A DNA stretch of 64,000 bases from an uncultured Carboxylicivirga sp. (lineage in GTDB: Bacteria > Bacteroidota > Bacteroidia > Bacteroidales > Marinilabiliaceae): positions 1,178,001 to 1,242,000 of the forward strand of contig NZ_OY764327.1 of NCBI RefSeq assembly GCF_963668385.1, given 5' to 3'. Below are positions 46,169-54,729 of this stretch, piece after piece; within the stretch, counting starts at the first letter, position 1; each line of letters begins with the position of its first letter. Below the pieces are notes generated by a model. The model did no database searches and was not told the DNA's origin. It worked only from the letters and a program-made list of their open reading frames with translations. A program made the translations under genes and the position numbers.

Positions 46169-47983
46169 TCAATTATTTGGAATCAAGCCCATTTTACGCA
46201 TTAAAAAAGATGCGTTATGACTTTGTGTAACGCCGCTTCGAAGCTTATAATCGAACTGCAAACCATCATCAACAAAAGCCACTTCAAAACAATTGTTGAA
46301 AATTTCACCTTTATGTTCGTTTTGCAATTCTCCCAATTCCAAATCATGTGTTGCCACAATTCCACTTCCATTGAGCTTTAACAACTGCTTTATTAAAGCT
46401 ATTGAGCCATTGGTTTTATCGTGCGAATTAGTTCCTTTTAAAATCTCATCTAGAATAAAGAACAATTCGCCTTTTTGCTTCAATCTCTCCACAATCATCT
46501 GCAATCGACTTAACTCAGCAAAAAAATACGATTCGTGCTTTAATAAATTGTCTACCGCGCGCATGTTAGTAACAAAAGTCAATGGTTTATACACAAATCT
46601 TTTTGCTGCTACAGCACATCCATTTCCAGCCAAAATTAAGTTAACTCCAACCGTTCGCAAGAATGTACTCTTACCGGCCATATTTGCTCCCGTAACAACG
46701 CAAATCCTATTCTCTCCTTCGAAAGAAAAATCATTGCTTACTCTTTCCTTTAATGGGATCAGTGGATGACCCAAGTCCTTCGTTTCTAAAATAACATTTT
46801 TCGAAACTTCGGGATAAATTGTTTCGGGATGATTATAGGCAAAAGTAGCAAAACTATTTAAAGCTTCGACCTCAGCCAATGCATCCATCCAAATTAATAA
46901 CCTTGAACCATGCTTTTTATACCACTTATTCAAAGCCATACACGTTAGTAAATCCCAAAGAAAGAATCCATTAAACACAATACCCATCAACATATTTAAT
47001 CGTTGATCGAGATACTGAATAGTTTTACCTAATTGATGGGTAGTTTCACTAGCTAACTTACCATCTGTCTCCAGTTTCTTCTTGAGATTATTTAAATAAT
47101 TGGATTCTGTTTTATAACCTTCAAATAGTTTGATTAAGACAGAATAATTATTCAAATACCTTCCAAGAGTTGAAACATCGTTATGAACTTGATTTACTTT
47201 TTTAAGGAATCGACCTGTAATACCCAAACCAATCATAAACCATATAACCAAGCTTGACGATGCAATAACATCGCACATGGAAAGAATAAAAACAACTACA
47301 GTTATAATAGGGAAAGCTAGAATAACAAATCGAAAAGGTCCGGTAACAAAATCCAAATCTGGCTGCTTGCCCAAGTCAAATTCTTTCTTCTTTTTTCTGC
47401 CTTCTTCCACAAGGTGAGCCTTCACATAAAAATCTTCTCTGAATTGTGGATGATCAGCCAACTCTTTAATAGCAACTTGTTTACTTCTTACATCATCATC
47501 ATCCAATGAGATCGAATTTAGCTTTTCAGCAAATCGCTTATGACCTTCTTTTGTAGCCGATCGATTGATATATTGATACAATGATCCCTTGCCAAATAAA
47601 TCAAGATCGTGAGAGAAATCGTGATTCGGATTAATCCATTCCGAACCATCAGCTTCATCAGTCCAGTTTCCGTCTAAAATTCTTAATTCCTTAGTGTATA
47701 AATTAAGATAGGTTTGATACTCTTTTTTACTCTGATTTAGCCGAAACGCCACATACACCGAAGCTAAAAAGACAATAAACAGAATTGAAAAAACTACAAA
47801 AAAAGGCATACTCCATGCCTTAAAGAAAGTAAAAGGAATAGCAAATGCAGCAACAAATAAAGAAAGGCGAAGCATTGCTACAAAATTACTTTGCCTTTTA
47901 AGATGTTGTAACTTATCTACCCGTTGCTGCTGAAGTTCTTTATATCGATCGACTATTGATTGGCGTCCATCAGTTCCTTCCAT
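46169..47983 (-). CDS. Membrane-anchored MutS-like ATPase
   Basis: 604 residues. The C-terminal ABC-type ATPase of the MutS superfamily is complete: [18 protein letters not shown], Walker [17 protein letters not shown] (residues 431-446), Walker [17 protein letters not shown] and [11 protein letters not shown]. Unlike MutS or MutS2 it has four predicted transmembrane helices (about 37-53, 59-80, 217-236, 243-260) and no mismatch-recognition, connector or Smr domain. The middle (residues 265-345) is helical lever-like sequence. So it is not a mismatch-repair protein in the classical sense. The start overlaps the obg stop by 31 bases. Function is unknown. Confidence 0.85.
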   Translation of the reverse strand: MEGTDGRQSIVDRYKELQQQRVDKLQHLKRQSNFVAMLRLSLFVAAFAIPFTFFKAWSMPFFVVFSILFIVFLASVYVAFRLNQSKKEYQTYLNLYTKELRILDGNWTDEADGSEWINPNHDFSHDLDLFGKGSLYQYINRSATKEGHKRFAEKLNSISLDDDDVRSKQVAIKELADHPQFREDFYVKAHLVEEGRKKKKEFDLGKQPDLDFVTGPFRFVILAFPIITVVVFILSMCDVIASSSLVIWFMIGLGITGRFLKKVNQVHNDVSTLGRYLNNYSVLIKLFEGYKTESNYLNNLKKKLETDGKLASETTHQLGKTIQYLDQRLNMLMGIVFNGFFLWDLLTCMALNKWYKKHGSRLLIWMDALAEVEALNSFATFAYNHPETIYPEVSKNVILETKDLGHPLIPLKERVSNDFSFEGENRICVVTGANMAGKSTFLRTVGVNLILAGNGCAVAAKRFVYKPLTFVTNMRAVDNLLKHESYFFAELSRLQMIVERLKQKGELFFILDEILKGTNSHDKTNGSIALIKQLLKLNGSGIVATHDLELGELQNEHKGEIFNNCFEVAFVDDGLQFDYKLRSGVTQSHNASFLMRKMGLIPNN

Positions 47984-48951
47984 ATCATATCTTTTAATTC
48001 GGTGATGCCTTGGTTGGCCACCGAAGATATAAAAATAGAAGGGATGTCGGGAAGATCTTGTTTGATTTCTTTTATCAGCTCCTCGTCCAACATATCAGCT
48101 TTTGAAATAGCCAAAAGCCTTGATTTATCCAATAATTCAGGATTATACTGCCTTAATTCGTTCAATAAAATTTCGTACTCGCCCCTAATATCTTCGGCAT
48201 CGGCAGGCACTAAGAAAAGTAGAATCGAATTTCGTTCGATATGACGAAGAAAACGCAAACCAATTCCTTTACCTTCACTGGCACCTTCGATAATACCAGG
48301 TATATCGGCCATACAGAATGATTGATGATCGCGATAAGACACAATTCCCAAATTAGGAACCAATGTAGTAAACGGATAATCTGCAATCTCGGGTTTAGCA
48401 GCCGAAACTACCGAAAGCAATGTTGACTTACCAGCATTCGGAAATCCAACCAAACCAACATCAGCCAATACTTTTAACTCAAGGATAGAAGCCATTTCTA
48501 CAGCATCTTCTCCAGGTTGAGCATATCGAGGCGTTTGGTTTGTTGATGATTTGAAATGCATGTTACCCAAACCACCACGTCCACCTTTTACAAGAATTTC
48601 CTGTTGATCGTGTTCTGTAATTTCGAACAAAACTTCACCTGTTTCAGCATCTTTTGCTACAGTTCCTAACGGCACCTCAATATATCTATCTTCACCATCA
48701 GCACCTGATGAACCTTGTTTTCCACCCGATCCACCGTGTCCGGCGAAAATATGACGCTTATATTTTAAGTGAAGAAGCGTCCACGTATTTCTGTTTCCAA
48801 CCACAATGATATGACCTCCGCGTCCACCATCACCTCCATCGGGACCACCCATGGCAACGAACTTCTCGCGACGCAAATGCGCAGATCCTGCTCCTCCTTT
48901 TCCCGAACGACAAAATATTTTTACGTAATCAACAAAATTTGATCCGGCCAT
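47953..48951 (-). CDS. obg: Obg GTPase (ribosome assembly)
   Basis: 332 residues from the ATG at 48951 ([20 protein letters not shown]); a longer frame starting at 48999 begins upstream of the -7 box and is rejected. The glycine-rich Obg fold covers residues 1-155 ([20 protein letters not shown]). The G domain contains G1 [10 protein letters not shown]2 [10 protein letters not shown]3 DIPGII and G4 SKAD. There is no C-terminal Obg extension beyond the G domain. It functions in large-subunit assembly and stress control. Downstream the MutS-like gene overlaps it. Confidence 0.95.
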   Translation of the reverse strand: MAGSNFVDYVKIFCRSGKGGAGSAHLRREKFVAMGGPDGGDGGRGGHIIVVGNRNTWTLLHLKYKRHIFAGHGGSGGKQGSSGADGEDRYIEVPLGTVAKDAETGEVLFEITEHDQQEILVKGGRGGLGNMHFKSSTNQTPRYAQPGEDAVEMASILELKVLADVGLVGFPNAGKSTLLSVVSAAKPEIADYPFTTLVPNLGIVSYRDHQSFCMADIPGIIEGASEGKGIGLRFLRHIERNSILLFLVPADAEDIRGEYEILLNELRQYNPELLDKSRLLAISKADMLDEELIKEIKQDLPDIPSIFISSVANQGITELKDMIWKELMDANQ

Positions 48952-48970
48952 AACATTGTTTTTATGCTTA

Positions 48971-48978
48971 CAAAAATA
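48971..48978 (-). promoter_or_regulatory. Promoter of obg
   Basis: TATTTTTG (-7) with a TTTTG at the -33 position (TTG at 48999-48997, 18-bp spacer). It overlaps the adk terminator hairpin. Confidence 0.6.
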
Positions 48979-48982
48979 CAAG

Positions 48983-49015
48983 AAGCCACAGTAATTCAAA
49001 AGATTACCGTGGCTT
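48983..49015 (-). terminator. Terminator of the hpt-adk unit
   Basis: AAGCCAC-a-GTAAT paired with ATTAC-c-GTGGCTT: 12 pairs with one mismatch, 18 bp after the adk stop. Confidence 0.7.
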
Positions 49016-49032
49016 ATAAAATAAAAGTATTA

Positions 49033-49617
49033 TTAATTTTCGGCCTCAACTACCTTATCAAGAACCTGGCAGATATTATTAAAGATTTCTTCAATATCTC
49101 CCACACCTTTTACAGATTGATAAACGCCTTCTTTTTTGTAAAAATCCATTACAGGTAATGTCTGAGCCTCATATACCTCTAAACGTTTTTTTATGGTTTC
49201 TTCGTTATCGTCTGAACGACCTGAAGTTTTACCTCTTAATACCAAACGCTCAATTAATTCTTCGTTTTCAACTTCAAGATTTAACAAAGCAGATAAAGAA
49301 CGGTTGTGATCAGCCAACAAACCATTTAAAGCTTCAGCTTGAGCAACGGTTCTTGGAAAACCATCAAATAAGATACCTTTATCAGCAGGAAGTTTTTCCA
49401 TAAAAACATCCATAATGTCAATAATAGCCTCATCCGGCACTAATTCTCCTTTATCAATAAAGCTTTTAGCAATAGCACCTTCTGCAGTGTTATTGTGAAT
49501 AGCGTTTCTTAATAAATCGCCTGTTGAAACATGTTCTAAGCTGTACTTTTCAGCTATTTTTACCCCTTGAGTTCCTTTTCCTGATCCCGGAGGGCCAAAG
49601 ATTACGAGATTAAGCAT
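49033..49617 (-). CDS. adk: Adenylate kinase
   Basis: 194 residues, the short type lacking the zinc LID. The P-loop is GPPGSGKGTQG, with STGDLLRNAI, the AMP-binding DGFPRT signature and LVLRGKTSGRSDDNEETIKK at the LID/Arg region. It interconverts 2 ADP and ATP + AMP. It lies 20 bp after hpt and its terminator separates it from obg. Confidence 0.96.
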   Translation of the reverse strand: MLNLVIFGPPGSGKGTQGVKIAEKYSLEHVSTGDLLRNAIHNNTAEGAIAKSFIDKGELVPDEAIIDIMDVFMEKLPADKGILFDGFPRTVAQAEALNGLLADHNRSLSALLNLEVENEELIERLVLRGKTSGRSDDNEETIKKRLEVYEAQTLPVMDFYKKEGVYQSVKGVGDIEEIFNNICQVLDKVVEAEN

Positions 49618-49637
49618 TTCTGATATTTAAAATATTA

Positions 49638-50174
49638 TTATTCCGCCAATGTATAAATATTGCGTAAGTTACGACCAAATCCATCGTAATCAAGACCGTA
49701 ACCAACAATAAATTCGTTAGGAATATTCATTCCTACATAATCCAATGTTACATCTTTCTTACAAGCATCAGGTTTAAACAACATGGTAGCTACACGCACA
49801 TCTGCGGGCCCCATGGCTTTAACTTGATCAACTGTATTACTGATTGTTAAACCTGTATCAACAATATCTTCCAACAACACAACTGTGCGGCCTTCGATAT
49901 CTTCATTTAACCCAATCAATTCTTTTACTTTACCGGTTGAACCCGTTCCCTGGTAAGACGAAAGTTTAACAAAGCTAATTTCACAAGGTATAGTGATACG
50001 CTTCATTAAATCGGAAGCAAACATAAAAGAACCATTAAGAACACAAAGCATTAAAGGGTTCTTTCCATCTAAATCTTGATTTATTCGCTTTGCGACTTCA
50101 TCTACTGCTTTTAAAATATTTTCTTCGGAAATGCTCAATTCGAACTCCTTATCTAATACTTTAACTCGTTCCAT
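49638..50174 (-). CDS. hpt: Hypoxanthine phosphoribosyltransferase
   Basis: 178 residues. It has the PRPP-binding motif VVLLEDIVDTGLTISN, the SLSG-equivalent FVKLSSYQGTGSTGKVKEL and the C-terminal purine-contact FIVGYGLDYDGFGRNLRNI. It salvages hypoxanthine and guanine to IMP and GMP. It is divergent from purE, a de novo purine gene, with a hairpin plus T-run in its leader. Confidence 0.95.
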   Translation of the reverse strand: MERVKVLDKEFELSISEENILKAVDEVAKRINQDLDGKNPLMLCVLNGSFMFASDLMKRITIPCEISFVKLSSYQGTGSTGKVKELIGLNEDIEGRTVVLLEDIVDTGLTISNTVDQVKAMGPADVRVATMLFKPDACKKDVTLDYVGMNIPNEFIVGYGLDYDGFGRNLRNIYTLAE

Positions 50175-50216
50175 TTCTTTTTTGGTTCTTTTTTTATTAC
50201 TACCTTAAAAAACACA

Positions 50217-50257
50217 AACCTCTTTTAATCAGACATTTTCCAGCCTTAAAAGAGGTT
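50217..50257 (-). promoter_or_regulatory. Hairpin with T-run in the hpt leader (possible attenuator)
   Basis: AACCTCTTTTAA and TTAAAAGAGGTT form a perfect 12-bp stem with a 17-nt loop. On the minus strand TGTGTTTTTT follows. The two genes diverge, so it cannot be an ordinary downstream terminator; it would sit 43 bp in front of hpt in its 5' leader. Confidence 0.5.
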
Positions 50258-50325
50258 ACTTTAGGTTTTAAGCTGCGAAATTACAAAAAATATGCTTAAA
50301 CACATGCATTTAGTTTGTTGTTATA

Positions 50326-50333
50326 TATTTTTG
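50326..50333 (+). promoter_or_regulatory. -7 box of purE
   Basis: TATTTTTG, an exact TAnnTTTG match, 49 bp before the ATG. Confidence 0.45.
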
Positions 50334-50382
50334 TGAAACATTTTAGTTTCTTTGAACTGTTAATTTTTATAAAACAATAGAC

Positions 50383-50889
50383 ATGCAACCAAAAGTGAGC
50401 ATTATTATGGGTAGCACATCCGATTTACCAGTGATGAAAAAGGCTGCCGACTTTTTGAATGATCTAGAAATTCCTTTTGAGATTAATGCCTTATCAGCAC
50501 ACAGAACACCTGAACAGGTGGAGGAATTTGCTAAAAATGCAGAAAACAGAGGGGTAAAAGTAATAATTGCAGCTGCAGGTATGGCCGCTCATCTACCTGG
50601 TGTAATTGCTTCGATGGTAAAAATTCCAGTTATTGGGGTGCCAATCAATGCCAGTTTAGATGGTTTGGATGCCTTATTGGCCATTGTACAAATGCCTCCG
50701 GGAATTCCTGTGGCAACTGTAGGTATTAATGGAGCTCAGAATGCAGGTATTTTAGCTGCACAAATGATTGCAACTGGCGATTCTGAACTTTCGGAAAAAG
50801 TAGCCGCTTTTAAAGAAAGTTTGAAAGATAAAATTGTAAAAGCCAACCAAGATTTAGCTGAAGTGAAATATAAGTTCAAAACGAACTAA
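50383..50889 (+). CDS. purE: 5-(carboxyamino)imidazole ribonucleotide mutase
   Basis: 168 residues. Diagnostic sequence: IIMGSTSDLPVMKKA, the active-site SAHRTPEQVEEF and AAAGMAAHLPGVIAS, then MPPGIPVATVGINGAQNAGI. It is a class I PurE, acting on N5-CAIR in de novo purine synthesis; the partner purK is not adjacent. It is a monocistronic unit with a downstream terminator at 50911-50944. Confidence 0.97.
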   Translation: MQPKVSIIMGSTSDLPVMKKAADFLNDLEIPFEINALSAHRTPEQVEEFAKNAENRGVKVIIAAAGMAAHLPGVIASMVKIPVIGVPINASLDGLDALLAIVQMPPGIPVATVGINGAQNAGILAAQMIATGDSELSEKVAAFKESLKDKIVKANQDLAEVKYKFKTN

Positions 50890-50910
50890 TATTTTCTATA
50901 ATTATCGAAC

Positions 50911-50944
50911 AAAGGCTGCCTGATAATCAAATTGGGCAGCCTTT
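50911..50944. terminator. Bidirectional terminator between purE and priA
   Basis: AAAGGCTGCC (50911-50920) pairs with GGCAGCCTTT (50935-50944); CTTTT follows on the plus strand. It serves the convergent ends of purE and priA. Confidence 0.85.
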
Positions 50945-50954
50945 CTTTTATGTT

Positions 50955-53432
50955 TTAAGCCGGATCAACATCTATTTGAAATATAACATATCGATACGCC
51001 TGTTGAGCTTTAACCGAAAAAACAACCTCCTGAATCAACTGCTTTACTTTAACCGGAGAAGCCTTTCGCTCCATTTTTATCAGTATCTTTTGAATAAACT
51101 GATTTTGTATTCGGTTGATAACCGGGGCTTGTGGACCCAAAACACGATTACCCAAAACAACACCTAACTGTTTGGCCACAAAATATGCAGCCTGCTTTGT
51201 TACCTGTTGATCTTTGTGCTTAATGGTAATATTAATTAATCGATAAAATGGCGGATATTTAAATGCTCTACGATCATCTATCTGACCTTTAAAGTGGTTT
51301 TTGAAATTATGATTGATTACATCGATGATTACAGGATGCTGAGGATTGGATGTTTGTAAAATTACCAAACCTCGTTTATGCTTCCTTCCCGCACGCCCAC
51401 TCACTTGTGTCATTAATTGATAACTTCGCTCAAATGCTCTGAAATCGGGATAGTTTAGCATATTGTCTGCATTCAAAATACCAACAACCCGCACATTTTC
51501 AAAATCTAATCCTTTCGAAATCATCTGGGTACCAATAAGAATCTGAATTTTTCCATCCTCAAAATTACCGATGATTTTATCATAGGCCGACTTACTGCGA
51601 GTTGTATCCAAATCCATTCGTGCTACTTTATAATCAGGAAAAATAATTGACATATCTTCCTGAATTTTTTCGGTACCAAAGCCCCGTGTTTCAATAGCCG
51701 GACTATGACAAGCCGGACAAACATCCGGCAGTTTTTCGGTGTGATTACAGTAGTGACATACCAACTGATTCAAGTGCTTATGATAAGTCATACTAACATC
51801 ACAATTCACACATTTAGCCACCCATGCACATTGTCCGCATTCAATAAACGGACTAAACCCCCTCCGATTTTGAAAAAGAATAACCTGTTCACCCGCTTTC
51901 AAAGCTTTATCCATTTCCTCAAGTAAAACAGGAGAAAAGTGCGAATTCATCTTTTTCTTCCGACGAGCCTCACGTGTATCAACAGCAATAATTTCGGGCA
52001 TTTGAATTCCTTCAAATCGTTGTGTTAATTCCACTAAACCATATTTCCCGTGCTGGGCATTAAAATACGATTCAACAGAAGGTGTAGCGGTTCCCAAAAG
52101 AATTTTGGCTCCAAATAACTTACCTAATACAATAGAGGCATCGCGCGCATGATAGCGAGGAGCCGGATCAAACTGTTTGTATGTATTTTCATGTTCTTCA
52201 TCAACAATAATTAATCCCAGATTTTTAAATGGAAGAAATATCGAAGAACGAACACCAAGTATAATCTGATAATTTTTTTGTTCCAGAAGGTTTTGCCAAA
52301 CTTCCACCCGTTCGGCATCGGCAAATTTACTGTGATAGATTCCTAATAAATTCCCAAAGTGCTTTTTAAGACGGGTAGTAATTTGTGTAGTCAGAGCAAT
52401 TTCTGGTAACAGATATAACACCTGCCGTCCCGCTTTTAATTGTTCCTCTATTAAATGTATATAAATCTCTGTTTTACCACCAGAGGTAACTCCGTGCAAC
52501 AAGCAAACATCTTTTTCCTCAAACGAATGATGTATTTGATGATAAGCTTCCTGCTGAGCTTCATTTAACGGATGAGCTTCATTCTTTTCCTTTTCAGAAA
52601 GATCTAAGCGATCAACATTACGCTCCGTTTCTGATAAAATTTCTTTACTAATCAACTCCTTTAATGCAGCAGCAGACGCATTACTTTTCTTGAGTAAATC
52701 CTGACGCAATACCTCAGCATCTTCATTCGCTTTATTAACACCTCCACTCATGGATAAAAATGCCATAAGTAACTCTAACTGCTTTGGTGCTCTAGAGAGT
52801 GTATCAAAAACCTGGTGCATTTGCTCTTCACTTCTACAATTTGCATGTAACGAAAGCACCTTTTCTGTTTTAGCCTTATAACTTTCTTTTAATTTTTCAT
52901 TAACAAACAATGCATTATAATCAAGCAAACGCTTTAGAACTGGCAAACAATTTTTCAGCCCACTTAACTGATTAATTTCATTAATAGTACAAACCTTTTT
53001 AGACGATACTATATCGAGGATCTTATCTTCGTTAGATGAAAGTGGTTTTTCGGCAACAAACTCAGCATTATAAATAACATTGGTTTCACTTTCCATCTTC
53101 AATCCAGATGGAAGTGCTGCTTTATAAATTTCACCTAATGTACATTGATAATAATCAGATAACCATTCCCAAAAACGCAACTGTTCAGTATTTACAATTG
53201 GAAGAGTATCTAAAACGCTAAGGATAGGCTTCGTTTCGTACTCTTTAGGCTCATTCTGATGTATTTTGTAAACAATACCCGAATATGACTTTTTCTTTCC
53301 AAACGAAACGACCACACGTTTACCAATATCAGCCAAATGTATCAAATCATCAGGTATACTATATGTAAATAACCGGGGCAACGGTACAGGCAAAATAATA
53401 TCGGCAAATTGGGTACTTGAAGTCATTCTCAT
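50955..53432 (-). CDS. priA: Primosomal replication helicase PriA
   Basis: 825 residues from the ATG at 53432 (an ATG two codons later is equally likely); a longer frame starts at or above the -7-like box (53449-53456). The N-terminal DNA-binding domain opens with FADIILPVPLPRLFTYSIPD. Helicase motifs are LLHGVTSGGKTEIYIHLIEE (Walker A), IIVDEEHENTYKQ (DEEH) and GTQMISKGLDFENVR, with the paired zinc fingers between them (CGQCAWVAKCVNCDVSMTYH, CHYCNHTEKLPDVCPACHS). It reloads the replisome at stalled forks. Confidence 0.95.
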   Translation of the reverse strand: MRMTSSTQFADIILPVPLPRLFTYSIPDDLIHLADIGKRVVVSFGKKKSYSGIVYKIHQNEPKEYETKPILSVLDTLPIVNTEQLRFWEWLSDYYQCTLGEIYKAALPSGLKMESETNVIYNAEFVAEKPLSSNEDKILDIVSSKKVCTINEINQLSGLKNCLPVLKRLLDYNALFVNEKLKESYKAKTEKVLSLHANCRSEEQMHQVFDTLSRAPKQLELLMAFLSMSGGVNKANEDAEVLRQDLLKKSNASAAALKELISKEILSETERNVDRLDLSEKEKNEAHPLNEAQQEAYHQIHHSFEEKDVCLLHGVTSGGKTEIYIHLIEEQLKAGRQVLYLLPEIALTTQITTRLKKHFGNLLGIYHSKFADAERVEVWQNLLEQKNYQIILGVRSSIFLPFKNLGLIIVDEEHENTYKQFDPAPRYHARDASIVLGKLFGAKILLGTATPSVESYFNAQHGKYGLVELTQRFEGIQMPEIIAVDTREARRKKKMNSHFSPVLLEEMDKALKAGEQVILFQNRRGFSPFIECGQCAWVAKCVNCDVSMTYHKHLNQLVCHYCNHTEKLPDVCPACHSPAIETRGFGTEKIQEDMSIIFPDYKVARMDLDTTRSKSAYDKIIGNFEDGKIQILIGTQMISKGLDFENVRVVGILNADNMLNYPDFRAFERSYQLMTQVSGRAGRKHKRGLVILQTSNPQHPVIIDVINHNFKNHFKGQIDDRRAFKYPPFYRLINITIKHKDQQVTKQAAYFVAKQLGVVLGNRVLGPQAPVINRIQNQFIQKILIKMERKASPVKVKQLIQEVVFSVKAQQAYRYVIFQIDVDPA

Positions 53433-53448
53433 GTTGCATTTAAGCTTG

Positions 53449-53456
53449 TAAAGATA
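53449..53456 (-). promoter_or_regulatory. -7-like box of priA
   Basis: TATCTTTA on the minus strand (TAnnTTTG with A at the last position), 17 bp upstream of the preferred ATG. Confidence 0.4.
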
Positions 53457-53555
53457 CATAGATGAAATGTATTTTACACTCAAAGCAACCTTTCTCTGAA
53501 AATATCATCTATTTAAAAATAAAACCTGTTTTTGGGTAATGCTAATATATATGAA

Positions 53556-53661
53556 AAGAGGAAATCATCCATCACAACAAAATCCTCTTATTTAAACAAC
53601 ACTATGTTGGGCCTTAACATAGTTCTGATGACCTGTAAGGCGGAGGGTAACCTCCGTCTTA
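53556..53661 (+). ncRNA. Possible small RNA with three consecutive hairpins
   Basis: Between the divergent priA and metallo-hydrolase genes lie three adjacent stems: AAGAGGA/TCCTCTT (53556-53589, 20-nt loop), ACTATGTT/AACATAGT (53601-53623, 7-nt loop) and the strong 11-bp TAAGGCGGAGG/CCTCCGTCTTA with a GTAA tetraloop (53636-53661), followed by TTTATAA. Strand could be either; plus is assumed because the last stem is the strongest and is followed by T/A-rich sequence. No -7 box stands out upstream. No known RNA family was recognised. Confidence 0.35.
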
Positions 53662-53763
53662 TTTATAACACCGGCTTAACTAAATAGTCTTTTGATTTTA
53701 ATTATTGAATTACTCCATTTTCTTCATAAATTAGTACATTAATTTAGGCTTAATTTCATTATA

Positions 53764-54582
53764 GTGAAAATAATAAACATCCTTGAAAACAATAGCATTC
53801 ATAATAAAATAAAATGTGAGCATGGTTTATCAACCTATTTGGAAGTTGGTCAATACAAAATCATTTATGATACAGGTCAAACAAACAAATTCATAAATAA
53901 CGCCATTGAGTTGGGGATAAACCTCTCTGCAATTGATTATGTAATACTTAGTCATGGACACTATGATCACACAGGTGGATTACCTGCTTTTTTACAAATA
54001 AATTCTAAAGCTAAAATTATACTTCATCCCAATGGATTACGAGAACGATTTTCGTGCTCTTCAAAAATGATAAAGTCAAATGGGATTCCTTGGAGATTAG
54101 AATGGCAACAATACAAAGACCGTATACTATTTATTAATGAAACACAATCTTTATTTCCTGGTTTATGGATTGTTACTCAGTTGGCTAATAATAAAAAACC
54201 AGTACTTAACGATCGTTTGGTTTTCAAACCTAATGATACCTATATCCCCGACCCATTTGAAGATGAAATTGTAATTGTGGCGCAGGAAAACAATCAAACC
54301 ATTTTATTAACAGGTTGTGCCCACAATGGCATCATCAATATTTTAAAAACAACACAAGAAACATTACAAATTGACAAATATTCTTTTGTCGGAGGAGGAT
54401 TACATTTAAACAGCCAAACTGATACCTACATCAAAAACCTGCTTGACAACATTAAACCCTATACTATAGATAAATGGGGACTTAATCACTGCACTGGTCA
54501 AAATGCAATCAATATTTTCGAACAAAATTATCCAGATAAAGTTATAGACTTTAGTGGAGGTAGTTGTATTTCTTTCGACTAA
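53764..54582 (+). CDS. Metallo-beta-lactamase-fold hydrolase (COG1237-like)
   Basis: 272 residues, GTG start at 53764. The metal-binding motif is SHGHYDHTGG, with the upstream strand IIYDTGQTNKFINNA and the downstream metal-ligand segments TGCAHNGIINIL and GGGLHLNS, ending in GLNHCTGQ and FSGGSCISF. This set (in particular the GCxHxG and the late NHCTG) matches the group related to the methanopterin-type dihydropterin synthase-like hydrolases rather than true beta-lactamases. The reaction in bacteria is unclear. It lies in the same direction as the histidine kinase, 147 bp upstream of its start. Confidence 0.8.
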   Translation: MKIINILENNSIHNKIKCEHGLSTYLEVGQYKIIYDTGQTNKFINNAIELGINLSAIDYVILSHGHYDHTGGLPAFLQINSKAKIILHPNGLRERFSCSSKMIKSNGIPWRLEWQQYKDRILFINETQSLFPGLWIVTQLANNKKPVLNDRLVFKPNDTYIPDPFEDEIVIVAQENNQTILLTGCAHNGIINILKTTQETLQIDKYSFVGGGLHLNSQTDTYIKNLLDNIKPYTIDKWGLNHCTGQNAINIFEQNYPDKVIDFSGGSCISFD

Positions 54583-54729
54583 AAAATCGATTGATATTGA
54601 ATGAATTATAAAAAACAATTACATTTGCTGACGTAAGGGAGAAATACTCCAAGGGGAAAAACAGTATTTACAAGTATAATCTTTAACGAATTGACAAGCG
54701 TTAGTTGGGGATTGGATAATTTACCAATT

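Noticed and set aside
46293-46769. 158-codon plus-strand frame
   Set aside because: It is the antisense shadow of the conserved MutS ATPase domain; the sense strand carries all Walker motifs.
53764-54582. A beta-lactam resistance enzyme
   Set aside because: The later metal-ligand motifs (GCAHNG, NHCTG) fit the COG1237-like hydrolases, there is no signal peptide, and nothing in the context suggests resistance.
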